DNA of 64,000 nucleotides from Chryseobacterium indologenes (GTDB lineage: Bacteria; Bacteroidota; Bacteroidia; Flavobacteriales; Weeksellaceae), in contig NZ_LJOD01000011.1 in assembly GCF_001295265.1 (NCBI RefSeq), positions 62,001-126,000 of the forward strand. The letters are read 5' to 3'. Both the position numbers and the translations under genes were made by a program. The notes under the pieces were generated by a model, which saw nothing but the letters and a program-made list of their open reading frames with translations, had not been told where the DNA came from and made no database searches. Position 1 is the first letter of the stretch, and each line of letters opens with the position of its first letter. This document shows positions 51,203-59,734 of this stretch, one piece after another.

Positions 51203-51265
51203 ACCAGTTTAAGATTTTTACGGATTATAAAGCGGAAATTTGTCATGTGATTAAAAACCAATACA

Positions 51266-51694
51266 ATGACAGATCAGAAAAATCAGATTCCGCAATTGTT
51301 TTTAAGACTTGCCCTTTCAGTGACCATGCTTTCTGCGGTGGCTGACAGGTTCGGATTCTGGGGCAAAAATTCAGCGTGGGGAAACTGGAGCAACTTCGAA
51401 AAATATACCCAAAAACTTACCTTTTTTCTTCCTGAGTCATTAAGTACTGCTTCTGCGTATGCCGCCACTACATTGGAAATGCTTTTTCCGGTGATGCTGA
51501 TCCTGGGATGGAAAACCCGTATTGCTGCTTACGGATCAGGTTTTCTGCTGTTGGTTTTTGCGTTGTCAATGATCATGGCGCTCGGACCTAAAGCTCCGCT
51601 TGACTTTTCGGTCTGGGTAGGCTCTGCCGGTGCTTTTTTACTGGCTGTACAGCCCGGATATTTCTTTAGTATAGATCATTTAACCCAAAAATAA
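51266..51694 (+). CDS. DoxX-family membrane protein
   Basis: A 142-aa inner-membrane protein with four transmembrane segments (about 10-30, 57-78, 83-103, 112-132). LRLALSVTMLSAVADRFGFWG at the start, TLEMLFPVMLILGWKTR near 69-85 and WVGSAGAFLLAV near 117 suit DoxX/YphA-like proteins, some of which take part in thiol/redox complexes. It is separated by 4 nt from an AhpD-like gene, a common pairing. Confidence 0.86.
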   Translation: MTDQKNQIPQLFLRLALSVTMLSAVADRFGFWGKNSAWGNWSNFEKYTQKLTFFLPESLSTASAYAATTLEMLFPVMLILGWKTRIAAYGSGFLLLVFALSMIMALGPKAPLDFSVWVGSAGAFLLAVQPGYFFSIDHLTQK

Positions 51695-51698
51695 AATT

Positions 51699-52142
51699 AT
51701 GAGTACAAGAATTAATATTGCAGCGGTAGACGCAGCAGCGTACAAAGCGATGTTAGGATTAGAAGGATATCTTCAGAACATTTCGCTGAACCATATCCAG
51801 AAAGAATTAATCAAAATCAGGGCTTCACAGATCAACGGATGTGCTTTCTGCCTTGATATGCATGCCAAAGATGCCATTAAATACGGAGAAAACCCTCAAA
51901 GGATTTTTATTCTTGAAGGATGGAGAGAAGCAAAAGATTTTTTTACTGAAGAAGAGCAGGTATTGCTGGCTATGACTGAGGAGATTACACTTATCAGCCA
52001 TAAAGGTCTGACTGAAGAAACATTTCAGAAAGCTAAACAGTATTTTGATGATGCCCAGATTGCCCAGATTATTATGGCGATTGTAACGATCAACGGGTGG
52101 AACAGAATTGCCGTGAGTACGCATATGCAGATCCCGAAATAG
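51699..52142 (+). CDS. Carboxymuconolactone decarboxylase / AhpD-like protein
   Basis: A 147-aa all-helical protein with the peroxidase-associated CxxC: INGCAFCLDMHAKDA gives Cys49 and Cys52 with His56. This C-x2-C-x3-H site is that of AhpD alkylhydroperoxide reductase components. Cytoplasmic, probably a thiol-dependent peroxide or electrophile scavenger. Follows DoxX by 4 nt; strong terminator after it. Confidence 0.9.
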   Translation: MSTRINIAAVDAAAYKAMLGLEGYLQNISLNHIQKELIKIRASQINGCAFCLDMHAKDAIKYGENPQRIFILEGWREAKDFFTEEEQVLLAMTEEITLISHKGLTEETFQKAKQYFDDAQIAQIIMAIVTINGWNRIAVSTHMQIPK

Positions 52143-52148
52143 TATTTA

Positions 52149-52190
52149 TACCAAAAATAGCCTTTTAATTTTGAAAGGCTATTTTGGTAT
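52149..52190 (+). terminator. Terminator of the DoxX/AhpD operon
   Basis: Long stem ACCAAAAATAGCCTTT / AAAGGCTATTTTGGT with one bulge; a T-rich tail is weak. Confidence 0.68.
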
Positions 52191-52346
52191 AGAAGGGAAG
52201 AGGGGAGCGGGAAGTTCTTGCAGTGTGTATAGAAATTGCAGTATTTTTTATAGAAATTGAATTTTTAACAACTAAAGTTAGAATGGCTATATATTGTTTA
52301 TAGTCCAATCGTACCTCCATCTTCCTGCTTCCATCTTCCTTTCTCC

Positions 52347-53330
52347 TTATATCTCATTCAGTGCAGAATTGATAAAACTCAACTCTTCCTGAGAAAGTTC
52401 AATAGCCATTGCTCTGGCGTTTTCTATAGCCTGCTGCGCATTTCTTGCTCCGGCCAGAACAACAGTGATGGCTGGTTGTAATGAAGTCCAACGTAGTACA
52501 AGCTGAGAAAGGGTAGCTTCTTTTTCCTGGGCAATAGGCTCAATTTTGTCAAGGAAAGCTTTTACTTTATTCAGGTCAAATTGTGAGAAGTAACCGTTTC
52601 TATGGTCATTTTCTTTTAATTTATTTTCCCTGAAGTATTTCCCGGTAAGAAGACCTCTTTCCATTGGACTGTAAACGATAATTCCCGAATTGTTTTCTAA
52701 AGAATAGGGCACAAGATCGCTTTCAATGGTACGGTTCAGCATACTGTAGGCTACCTGGTTGCTTGCCAGATGAAGAGTTCTGTTAGCTTCCTGCATCTGT
52801 GCAACAGAATAGTTACTCACTCCTGCTGCGCGTATTTTTCCCTGCTGAATTAACAATTCCATAGCCTCCATTGTTTCACTGATCGGAGTGGTGCTATCTG
52901 GCCAGTGGAGCTGAAGTAGGTCGATATAATCTGTTCCCAGTCTCTTTAAGCTTTCTTCCACCTCTTTAATGACATTGGCTTTAGAAGCATATTTGTAAAC
53001 GGGAATTGTTGTTCCGTTTTCTTCAGCATCAAAGAAGAATTCTCCTTTTCCGTTATTGCTTCCATCCCACACCAATCCGAACTTTGTTAACAGTTGGATC
53101 TTTGAGCGGTCTTTGCCTTTAATGGCTTCTCCGATCATTTCCTCACTAAGCCCGAAACCATAGAAAGGAGCGGTATCAATAGAGGTTACTCCGTGGTCCA
53201 GCGAGGCGTGGATTGAGTTGATAGAATCCTGCTTTTCATTTCCTCCCCACATATTTCCTCCGATGGCAAAGGCTCCGTGGGTGATTACTGATAATTCAAG
53301 TTCTGTATTTCCTAATGTTCTGTATTCCAT
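52347..53330 (-). CDS. Aldo/keto reductase (AKR, 327 aa)
   Basis: An NADPH-dependent TIM-barrel reductase. Catalytic residues are seen: Asp in SIDTAPFYGFG (Asp and Tyr near 52-57), Lys in LLTKFG (about 83), and His in LLQLHWPD (about 141). NADPH-binding VLAGARNAQQAIENA lies near 291. It is last of the minus-strand MdaB block, separated by 117 nt from the PfpI gene, so it may have its own promoter. Probably reduces reactive aldehydes or ketones. Confidence 0.9.
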   Translation of the reverse strand: MEYRTLGNTELELSVITHGAFAIGGNMWGGNEKQDSINSIHASLDHGVTSIDTAPFYGFGLSEEMIGEAIKGKDRSKIQLLTKFGLVWDGSNNGKGEFFFDAEENGTTIPVYKYASKANVIKEVEESLKRLGTDYIDLLQLHWPDSTTPISETMEAMELLIQQGKIRAAGVSNYSVAQMQEANRTLHLASNQVAYSMLNRTIESDLVPYSLENNSGIIVYSPMERGLLTGKYFRENKLKENDHRNGYFSQFDLNKVKAFLDKIEPIAQEKEATLSQLVLRWTSLQPAITVVLAGARNAQQAIENARAMAIELSQEELSFINSALNEI

Positions 53331-53447
53331 TTTTGTTTTAAAATTTGTTGAAAAACAACCACAAAATCTGAAAGCTGATTTCTCTTTTCCTTCGTTCTTC
53401 CGGCTTAAACATTACTATTTTTATGGTTGATATTGAGGTATTGTTTG

Positions 53448-54200
53448 TTATTTGCTGAGCTCTTTTAAAATAGCTTCCCCCACACTTTTTGCAGACTGCG
53501 GGTTCTGCCCTGTGATTACTCTCCGGTCTGTAACCGTATGATTCTGCCAGAGTCCTGATTTTTCAAACCGGGCTCCTCTTTCTTTTAATTTATTTTCCAG
53601 AAGAAAAGGAACAACATCCGTTAATTTTACTTCAGCCTCTTCTTCATTGGTAAAAGCATTGATCTTTTTACCGTTTACCAGATACTGGCCGTTGCTGAGT
53701 TTAATATTAACAAGGCCGGCAGGGCCGTGGCATACACCCGCTACAATGCCTCCGTTTTCATAGATCTTTGAAGCGATGGCCGCCAGTTCTGTATTATCTG
53801 CAAAATCCCACATGGCACCGTGTCCTCCTGCATAAAAGATGGTTGAATAATCTTTAGGATTAACCTGTGCCGGAGTTAAAGAATGATCAATCTTGTTTTT
53901 GTATTCTTTGTTTTCCCAGAACTCTTTGTTAACAGGATCCTTTAAATCAAATCCGTCTACAGGAGGAGTTCCGCCTTTCGGACTTACAAAATCTATTTCA
54001 TAGCCGGCTTTATGAAGAACTTCCCATGGATGGGATACTTCACCCAGGTAATATCCTGTATTCTCTCCGGTATTTCCTTTTTTGTCGTGGCTGGTAACCA
54101 CGAATAAAATTTTCTTTTTCATAGGTTTAAATTTTTGATGCTGAGCCTGAACAATTCCTATTGTAAGAAGGCTTAAAAATAAAAGGGCCAGTTTTTTCAT
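53448..54200 (-). CDS. Exported DJ-1/PfpI (Hsp31-like) family protein
   Basis: A 250-aa protein with a signal peptide at 1-19 (GIVQAQ). The active site is complete: GVCHGPAGL with Cys157-His158 and Glu54 (YLGEVSHPWE). Members of the GxCHGP group include Hsp31-type chaperones and glyoxalase III. A signal peptide is unusual for this group and would place it in the periplasm. The ATG at 54200 is used; a longer frame to 54359 would overlap the ABM gene without support. An inner ATG at MKKKILF (residue 27) would give a cytoplasmic form. Confidence 0.87.
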   Translation of the reverse strand: MKKLALLFLSLLTIGIVQAQHQKFKPMKKKILFVVTSHDKKGNTGENTGYYLGEVSHPWEVLHKAGYEIDFVSPKGGTPPVDGFDLKDPVNKEFWENKEYKNKIDHSLTPAQVNPKDYSTIFYAGGHGAMWDFADNTELAAIASKIYENGGIVAGVCHGPAGLVNIKLSNGQYLVNGKKINAFTNEEEAEVKLTDVVPFLLENKLKERGARFEKSGLWQNHTVTDRRVITGQNPQSAKSVGEAILKELSK

Positions 54201-54204
54201 TGAA

Positions 54205-54492
54205 TTAAAGAATATGGGTGATGTAGATCTGAGGTTTTTCCTGTAGTTTTTCATCCACAATGGCTCCGAAAGCCTGGATATAAGGCTGCTGGTTGTGTTG
54301 GGCAAGTCCTTCTTCATTTTTCCAGATCTCATAAAATACAAACTGGTTCCTGTCTTCAATACCCTGATGAAGGCTGTATAATTCGTTGGCTTCTTCTTTT
54401 CTGGTTTCTGTTACCATAGTCTGAAGAACTTCCAGCACTTCTGCCTGATGCTCTTCTTTGGACTTGATTATTGCTGTAAGGTAAATTTTCAT
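54205..54492 (-). CDS. ABM-domain (putative quinol) monooxygenase
   Basis: A 95-aa small ferredoxin-like-fold protein. LTAIIKSKEEHQAEVLEVLQ at the start and SLHQGIEDRNQFVFYEIWKNEEGLAQHNQQPY (about 42-73, given in part) match the antibiotic biosynthesis monooxygenase (YgiN-like) family. E. coli YgiN oxidises menadiol, and here the gene directly follows an MdaB quinone reductase with a 1-nt overlap, a combination reported for MdaB/YgiN. Cytoplasmic dimer. Confidence 0.88.
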   Translation of the reverse strand: MKIYLTAIIKSKEEHQAEVLEVLQTMVTETRKEEANELYSLHQGIEDRNQFVFYEIWKNEEGLAQHNQQPYIQAFGAIVDEKLQEKPQIYITHIL

Positions 54493-55106
54493 TAGACTAG
54501 CTGTGGTTTTAATTCCTGTTCAAAAATATGTTTAAGATGTTCTCTGTAAAGTTTCATGTCGCGTTCTATATTGGCATTTTTTTCTACATCATGGAAGTGG
54601 AAACTTTCCATTTTCTCCAGAGAAACGAAAGCATTCATTCTGTGGAAGCCAAATAACGGACCGTCATCCACGCTGGTTTCATTAAAAAATTCTCCCGGAA
54701 GTGTAAATGCTGTAGCCGGGGCATTCCAGCTTGTGGTGACCATGTATTTTCTTCCACCCAGCATTCCGCCGGTTCCGTAGTTGATTTCCGGGTTTTCTGC
54801 ATTTCTTCCGTCATTCATATAAATTCCTTTGGCGTGACCTGCCGTGAAGACATCGTCAATATATTTTTTCAATCCGTTCGGAAGCTGGAACCACCAGATA
54901 GGAGTGTGGTAAATGATATAGTCTGCCCATACAAATTTTTTCACTTCTTCATCCTTATCATAACCTTCTGCCAAATTGGTGATCTTTATTTCTGTATTTT
55001 CAAATTCTCTTAATACTTCCATAGTGTTTTCTGCAATGGTATGATTATATTTTCCTCCGGAATGTCCGAAATTCTGTCCTCCGTTGATGATTAATACTTT
55101 TTTCAT
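54492..55106 (-). CDS. mdaB: NAD(P)H:quinone oxidoreductase, MdaB type
   Basis: A 204-aa flavodoxin-fold FAD enzyme reducing quinones by two electrons. LIINGGQNFGHSGGKYN near 5-21 and HTPIWWFQLPNGLKKYIDDV near 67-86 (FAD and active-site segments) are diagnostic; TGGMLGGRKYMVTTSWNAP near 113. First gene of a block with the ABM monooxygenase (overlap of 1 nt), PfpI protein and AKR. Promoter TAACTTTG at 55134-55141. Confidence 0.92.
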   Translation of the reverse strand: MKKVLIINGGQNFGHSGGKYNHTIAENTMEVLREFENTEIKITNLAEGYDKDEEVKKFVWADYIIYHTPIWWFQLPNGLKKYIDDVFTAGHAKGIYMNDGRNAENPEINYGTGGMLGGRKYMVTTSWNAPATAFTLPGEFFNETSVDDGPLFGFHRMNAFVSLEKMESFHFHDVEKNANIERDMKLYREHLKHIFEQELKPQLV

Positions 55107-55133
55107 TTTTTATGATTGTTAAATTTTCTGATG

Positions 55134-55141
55134 CAAAGTTA
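55134..55141 (-). promoter_or_regulatory. Minus-7 promoter box of mdaB (TAACTTTG)
   Basis: Exact TAnnTTTG match, 27 nt before the ATG at 55106. Confidence 0.6.
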
Positions 55142-55214
55142 GGTTGGGGTTTTGTATAATAAAAATAATATGAATTATAGATAAGTATTAGAAAAATTAT
55201 AGATAAGAAAGTGG

Positions 55215-55241
55215 AGATGAGAGACGGATAGATGAGAGACA
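55215..55241 (+). repeat. Dispersed 27-bp intergenic repeat, copy 3
   Basis: Core AGACGGATAGAT at 55222-55233, in the 318-bp divergent gap between mdaB and the phosphoesterase gene. No gene is visible in this gap; the rest holds only the two promoter boxes. Confidence 0.6.
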
Positions 55242-55403
55242 CGGGATGGTTGTCAATAGTAAATGGTTAGTTTTGCTTTGCAAGTGAATGGTGAAGGATA
55301 AGTTTGATTGTACAGTAAGCAGCCTGCAATCTGATCCCTTACTATACTGAATAATATGTATAAAAATCATACTCTTTCAAACTATTTGATCAGGCAGCTC
55401 ATG

Positions 55404-55411
55404 TAAATTTG
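55404..55411 (+). promoter_or_regulatory. Minus-7 promoter box of the phosphoesterase gene (TAAATTTG)
   Basis: Exact TAnnTTTG match, 13 nt before the ATG at 55425. Confidence 0.6.
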
Positions 55412-55424
55412 TCAGATCAATTGA

Positions 55425-56177
55425 ATGAATATGATACAGATTGCGGTTTTTAGTGATGTGCATGGGAATCTTCCGGCATTGAATACTGTTTTGAAGGATA
55501 TTGAAGAGAGAGGAATACAGAAAAAATTCTGTCTTGGAGATCTGGTAGATTTTGCCCCTTGGGGAAATGAAGTAATAGAGAAAATTAAAGACCTGAATAT
55601 TCCCTGTTTAATGGGGAACCATGATGAAAGAATCGCTTTTGATATTCCTGTAGTCCCTTTATCTAAGCATTCACAGGAAGAAACGGAAGCAAGATATATT
55701 GCTATTGATCATTCTAAAAAGACTATCACGGAAGAAAATAAAAGATTTCTCTCGCAGCTGCCTTTTCATTTGAAACTGAATTATAAAACAGGCAAGAAGC
55801 ATTGGAATATTCAGCTGGTCCATTCGAGTTTGAAAAGCAATGATACCTATCTGTATGAAGCTGAAAATGATGAGGTTTTTTCGGGTATGCTGGAAGATTC
55901 TCAATCTGATATTATCATTATGGGGCACACTCATTTATCATTCAAAAAACATCTGGATAACGGAAAATGGGCAGTCAATTGTGGTTCTGTAGGACGTTCC
56001 AAAGAAGAAAACAGATTAGCTTCCTATCTGGTTTTAACATTGGATGAAAATAAAATTATCCCAGAAATGGTAAAACTGGCTTACCCGCTTGAAGAAACAG
56101 CCCACCAGATCGAAGAAAGTGAGATTCCGGATTATTATGCAGCATTCCTGAGAAATCAAAATATATCAGTAATATAA
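55425..56177 (+). CDS. Calcineurin-like metallophosphoesterase
   Basis: A 250-aa di-metal phosphoesterase. Motifs: SDVHGN (Asp11, His13), LGDLVD (Asp39), GNHDE (Asn65, His66), LVHSS and GHTHLS near 158-163. The C-terminal part is typical of the small YfcE/DeoA-like group, substrate unknown (cyclic nucleotide, diadenosine or phosphodiester). Cytoplasmic. Start at 55425 or the Met two codons later. Confidence 0.89.
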   Translation: MNMIQIAVFSDVHGNLPALNTVLKDIEERGIQKKFCLGDLVDFAPWGNEVIEKIKDLNIPCLMGNHDERIAFDIPVVPLSKHSQEETEARYIAIDHSKKTITEENKRFLSQLPFHLKLNYKTGKKHWNIQLVHSSLKSNDTYLYEAENDEVFSGMLEDSQSDIIIMGHTHLSFKKHLDNGKWAVNCGSVGRSKEENRLASYLVLTLDENKIIPEMVKLAYPLEETAHQIEESEIPDYYAAFLRNQNISVI

Positions 56178-56185
56178 TTATTCCG

Positions 56186-56193
56186 TAACTTTG
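56186..56193 (+). promoter_or_regulatory. Minus-7 promoter box of the LysR gene (TAACTTTG)
   Basis: Exact TAnnTTTG match, 25 nt before the ATG at 56219. Confidence 0.6.
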
Positions 56194-56218
56194 TATTATA
56201 ATATTTATAATTAAAGTT

Positions 56219-57130
56219 ATGGTCAATTTAGAATGGTACCGCACTTTTAAAGCTATTTATAAAACGGGAACCCTAACAGGGGCTGCTGAATCCCTTTTTA
56301 TTTCACAGCCGGGCGTAAGTCTTCATTTAAGCTCCCTGGAAGCGTATGTAGGGTATAAATTATTTGACAGAACAGGCAGGAAAATGATTCCTACAGAAAG
56401 AGGCAAAGTTTTATTCAATGCTGTTTCAGAACCCCTTGCCAAGCTGGAAGATGTAGAAAAAAACTTCCAGAAATCTACAGAAAAATTAACGCCTACCATT
56501 AGTGTGGGCATGTGCTTTGAAACATTCCAGACGACATTGGAACAATATGTTTCTACACTACCTTTCAACCTGATTATCAGCTTTGGGGAATATCCTGAAA
56601 TGCTGGAACAGCTTGATAAAGGAATTCTGGATCTCATCATTACCCCCAAAAAAGGAGTTTCCCCCAATATTGAACATGAAGCTTTTTCTTCAGAACAGAT
56701 CATTCTGGTAGGAGGAAAAGATGTAGATACGGAAAGCTTTTTTGAAATAGCAACCACAAAAGGCCCCGAACATATTGAAGAATGGCTGAAACAGGAAAAA
56801 TGGTATGGAACAACCGGAGATATGGAACATTTATTTCAGTTCTGGATCATGAATTTCGGGCATAAGCCGAATTTCCGTCCGAATTATATCGTTCCGAATT
56901 TAAATTCAATTATACGATGTCTGAAAGGAGGAACCGGACTGGCAGTTGTGCCTGATTTCCTATGCAAAAATGAAATTGACAACGGTGAGATAAAGCTGAT
57001 CTGGGAAGGAGAAAAAAAACTGGAAAATACCCTGTATTTCGGATGCCGCAAAAAAACAAATTATCAGTCTGAAATAGATCATATCAAGGGTCTGTTCCGC
57101 CAGATGATGGGTAAGAAGGTAATGGCATAA
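56219..57130 (+). CDS. LysR-family transcriptional regulator
   Basis: A 303-aa regulator. The winged HTH is residues 1-60 (LTGAAESLFISQPGVSLHLSSLE, partly quoted); the co-inducer domain runs about 90-290 with ILDLIITPKKGVSP near 135 and the late GGTGLAVVPDFLC. Its target is unknown. A GNAT gene follows 11 nt later on the same strand and may share the transcript; the mdaB block lies 1.1 kb upstream but is separated by the phosphoesterase gene. Confidence 0.9.
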   Translation: MVNLEWYRTFKAIYKTGTLTGAAESLFISQPGVSLHLSSLEAYVGYKLFDRTGRKMIPTERGKVLFNAVSEPLAKLEDVEKNFQKSTEKLTPTISVGMCFETFQTTLEQYVSTLPFNLIISFGEYPEMLEQLDKGILDLIITPKKGVSPNIEHEAFSSEQIILVGGKDVDTESFFEIATTKGPEHIEEWLKQEKWYGTTGDMEHLFQFWIMNFGHKPNFRPNYIVPNLNSIIRCLKGGTGLAVVPDFLCKNEIDNGEIKLIWEGEKKLENTLYFGCRKKTNYQSEIDHIKGLFRQMMGKKVMA

Positions 57131-57141
57131 ACCCATAGATT

Positions 57142-57645
57142 ATGAAAAGAATAACCGAAACTGAACGTCTTTTATTGAGAGAATTAACGCCTGAGGACGC
57201 AGAAAATTTCTTTCAACTCAACCAGAATCCGAATGTTATAAGATATACAGGGGATTCATCATTTTCCAGTGTAGAAGAAGCACAGCGTTTTTTAGAGAAC
57301 TATAAAGATTATGAAGTGAGCGGCTATGGAAGGTGGGCGGTTATAGATAAAGAAAACCATACATTTCTTGGCTGGTGCGGTTTAAAATATCATAAGGAAA
57401 CCCGTGAAACAGACATTGGATTCCGTTTTTTTGAAGAATACTGGAATAAAGGATATGCTTCTGAAAGCGCAGCCGCCTGTCTGAATTATGGATTTGAAAA
57501 ATTAAATCTTCAGAAAATCATAGGACGGGCAATGGCTGTAAATACCGCTTCTGTAAAGGTACTTCAAAAAATAGGAATGAACCTTGAGCGTGAATTTGAT
57601 TTTGAAGGGAATAAAGGGATTATCTATACTATTGAAAACAGTTAG
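57142..57645 (+). CDS. GNAT N-acetyltransferase, RimJ/RimL-like
   Basis: A 167-aa acetyl-CoA-dependent acetyltransferase. TERLLLRELTPEDAENFFQLN at the start, DIGFRFFEEYWNKGYASES (about 93-111, includes the acetyl-CoA loop) and SVKVLQKIGM near 143 are typical of the RimJ/Acetyltransf_3 type. It probably acetylates an amino group of a protein or small molecule. Begins 11 nt after the LysR gene. Confidence 0.9.
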   Translation: MKRITETERLLLRELTPEDAENFFQLNQNPNVIRYTGDSSFSSVEEAQRFLENYKDYEVSGYGRWAVIDKENHTFLGWCGLKYHKETRETDIGFRFFEEYWNKGYASESAAACLNYGFEKLNLQKIIGRAMAVNTASVKVLQKIGMNLEREFDFEGNKGIIYTIENS

Positions 57646-57655
57646 GAACAGAACG

Positions 57656-58120
57656 TCAGCGGAGCGGAAATTCAAGGACCACCATATCCCGCATCTGCAG
57701 ACCATTTTCGTAAATCGGTGAAGGGTAATTTTCTATAAAAAAATCTTTACGGATTCCTTTTTTAACAAATCCGTTCTTTTCATAGAATCTGATCTGCTGA
57801 AACCCGGTGTCTGAAGTTCCCACCACTAAGATTTCATACCCGTTTTCCAAAGCTGTTTCTTTAGCTTTATCAATCAGAATGCTGCCAATACCCCTGTTTC
57901 TGAAATTTTCCCTAACAGCCATATTTTTGATCTCTAGCTCTGTATTGCTGTTCCTGTAAATTGCTATCACCGCAATATCAAGATTTCCGTTATTCAAAAG
58001 ATAAATATCGGATTTGAAGATATATTGATTGATCGCTTCAACGGTTTCATCGGCAAGAAGAAGCAGATGATACGGAATTTCTGAATCCTGTTTTATTTTT
58101 CTGAAGGTAAAATTCTCCAT
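57656..58120 (-). CDS. GNAT N-acetyltransferase
   Basis: A 154-aa single-domain GNAT. AVRENFRNRGIGSILIDKAKE (about 68-88) carries the Q/RxxGxG/A acetyl-CoA loop as RNRGIG, with GFQQIRFYEKNGF near 112. It ends convergently with the RimJ-like gene 10 nt away and starts 1 nt after another GNAT gene, so the two minus-strand GNATs form an operon. Confidence 0.88.
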   Translation of the reverse strand: MENFTFRKIKQDSEIPYHLLLLADETVEAINQYIFKSDIYLLNNGNLDIAVIAIYRNSNTELEIKNMAVRENFRNRGIGSILIDKAKETALENGYEILVVGTSDTGFQQIRFYEKNGFVKKGIRKDFFIENYPSPIYENGLQMRDMVVLEFPLR

Positions 58121-58121
58121 T

Positions 58122-58556
58122 TTACAGGCTCATGTGAATAATTGGATAATCTTTTCCGGAACCGTCTTTCTCTGATCTTCCGGTCTGTCTGAATCCCATT
58201 TTTTCGTAAAAACCAATAGCCTGAGGATTCTGTTCATTAACGTCTACTTTGGTAAGACCCGTTTTTATCTTCATAAATTCATATAATTTTCTGCCATATC
58301 CTTTTCCACGGGTATCATTATGGATGAAAAGCATTTCCAGGTTACCTTCTGCAACAGAGGCAAAACCTTCTGCTTTTTCATTTTCAGTGATGAGGTATAC
58401 TTCCAGATTCGGAAGATAATCCCTTGGAATAACTTCTTTGAAATAATTGAAATCTTCCTCAGCAAGAAAATCATGAGTGGCTTTTACCGCCGATTCCCAG
58501 ATCTCCATAATTCTTGAATAGTCGTCAGCATTGGCAAGCCTGATCGTATGTGACAT
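58122..58556 (-). CDS. GNAT N-acetyltransferase
   Basis: A 144-aa GNAT. MLFIHNDTRGKGYGRKLYEFM (about 74-94) has the RGKGYG acetyl-CoA loop, and PQAIGFYEKMGFRQTGRSEKDGSGKDYPI near 110-138 is the terminal part. First gene of a two-GNAT operon with a TATTTTTG box 17 nt upstream. Substrate unknown; no ribbon-helix-helix antitoxin is nearby, so a GNAT toxin is unlikely. Confidence 0.9.
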   Translation of the reverse strand: MSHTIRLANADDYSRIMEIWESAVKATHDFLAEEDFNYFKEVIPRDYLPNLEVYLITENEKAEGFASVAEGNLEMLFIHNDTRGKGYGRKLYEFMKIKTGLTKVDVNEQNPQAIGFYEKMGFRQTGRSEKDGSGKDYPIIHMSL

Positions 58557-58572
58557 TGTCTTTATTTTTTTA

Positions 58573-58580
58573 CAAAAATA
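58573..58580 (-). promoter_or_regulatory. Minus-7 promoter box of the GNAT pair (TATTTTTG)
   Basis: Exact TAnnTTTG match, 16 nt before the ATG at 58556. Confidence 0.6.
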
Positions 58581-58847
58581 GGAATTTAGATGCTAGTTCC
58601 CGGCTAGAATGATGATCGGATAGACAAATCTATTTTCCATCGCTCGAGGATCAGGGAGGTTGAGCAGATTTTTATTTATTGATTAAAAGGAATTGTTGCC
58701 ACAGATGCCAAATAAAATTTTTTACATCTCTTACACTTTCTCGGTTTATTTTAATAAACAACAGTAAAATTGGTAAGCCGGAGTTTGAAATTTTTATCGC
58801 AAATTTGTTATACCTTATCTTGATATTAAAAATTTAAAGTAAAAATT

Positions 58848-59723
58848 ATGCAAAAGAAAACCTATACAGGTCAGCCTGTAGTGACCTTAAATAATGGTGT
58901 GGATATTCCGGCACTTGGATTTGGAGTGTGGCAGATGGACAATCTGGAAGAATGTGAAAAAGCGGTGATCAAAGCAATTGAGACAGGCTATCGCATGATC
59001 GATACGGCAGCGATTTATCAAAATGAAACGGCAGTAGGAAAAGCGGTAAAAAACAGCAGCGTTGACAGGGATGAGCTTTTCATCACCTCAAAAGTATGGG
59101 TTCAGGATCATGGATATGAAAAAGCTAAAAGCGCATTCCAGAGAACACTGGACAGACTGCAGATGGATTATCTGGATATGTATTTGATCCACTGGCCTTA
59201 CGGAGATTTCCTGGGAACATGGAAAGCATTGGAAGAGTTGTATCAGGAAGGAAAGATCAAAGCGATAGGGGTATGTAATTTTACAGTAGAAAAACTGGAA
59301 GAGCTAAAAGAAAATTTAACCGTAGTTCCTGTAATCAACCAAATTGAACTTCATCCGGTATTCCAGCAGAAGGAGCTTCAGGTATATGACAGGGAGAATA
59401 ATATCATTACCCAGCCATGGAGTCCTCTTGGAAACGGAAATGCAGACCTTTTACATAATGCAGAGTTAAAAGCAATTGCTGAAAAATACCATAAAACAAC
59501 AGCACAGGTGATTCTGAGATGGCATCTTCAGGAAGGATTTGTTGTAATTCCTAAATCGGTAACCCCTTCCAGAATTGAAGAAAATTTCAATGTTTTTGAT
59601 TTTGAACTGACAGAAGACGAAATGAATACCGTTCGTTCTCTGGACACAGGCAAAAGACTGTTCTTTGATCCGAAAGATCCGGAATGGGAACAGAAAATGC
59701 TGAAATCTGTAGCTGATATTTAA
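58848..59723 (+). CDS. Aldo/keto reductase (AKR5-like, 291 aa)
   Basis: An NADPH-dependent TIM-barrel reductase of the 2,5-diketogluconate/methylglyoxal reductase type. LGFGVWQM near 23-30, DTAAIYQNE (Asp and Tyr, about 49-57), TSKVW (Lys, about 80) and LIHWPYGD (His, about 113) are the catalytic set. NADPH-binding IPKSVTPSRIEEN near 234-246. Followed by a terminator. Likely reduces carbonyl compounds. Confidence 0.91.
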   Translation: MQKKTYTGQPVVTLNNGVDIPALGFGVWQMDNLEECEKAVIKAIETGYRMIDTAAIYQNETAVGKAVKNSSVDRDELFITSKVWVQDHGYEKAKSAFQRTLDRLQMDYLDMYLIHWPYGDFLGTWKALEELYQEGKIKAIGVCNFTVEKLEELKENLTVVPVINQIELHPVFQQKELQVYDRENNIITQPWSPLGNGNADLLHNAELKAIAEKYHKTTAQVILRWHLQEGFVVIPKSVTPSRIEENFNVFDFELTEDEMNTVRSLDTGKRLFFDPKDPEWEQKMLKSVADI

Positions 59724-59734
59724 CAATTCTAAAT

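Noticed and set aside
54205-54359. 53-residue N-terminal extension of the PfpI protein
   Set aside because: It overlaps the ABM monooxygenase gene in another frame and would bury the signal peptide; the ATG at 54200 is better.
17771-55241. CRISPR array from the 27-bp repeat
   Set aside because: The copies are kilobases apart, not regularly spaced, and no cas gene is present.
57142-58556. GNAT-type toxin-antitoxin modules
   Set aside because: None of the three GNATs has a ribbon-helix-helix partner; they look like ordinary acetyltransferases.
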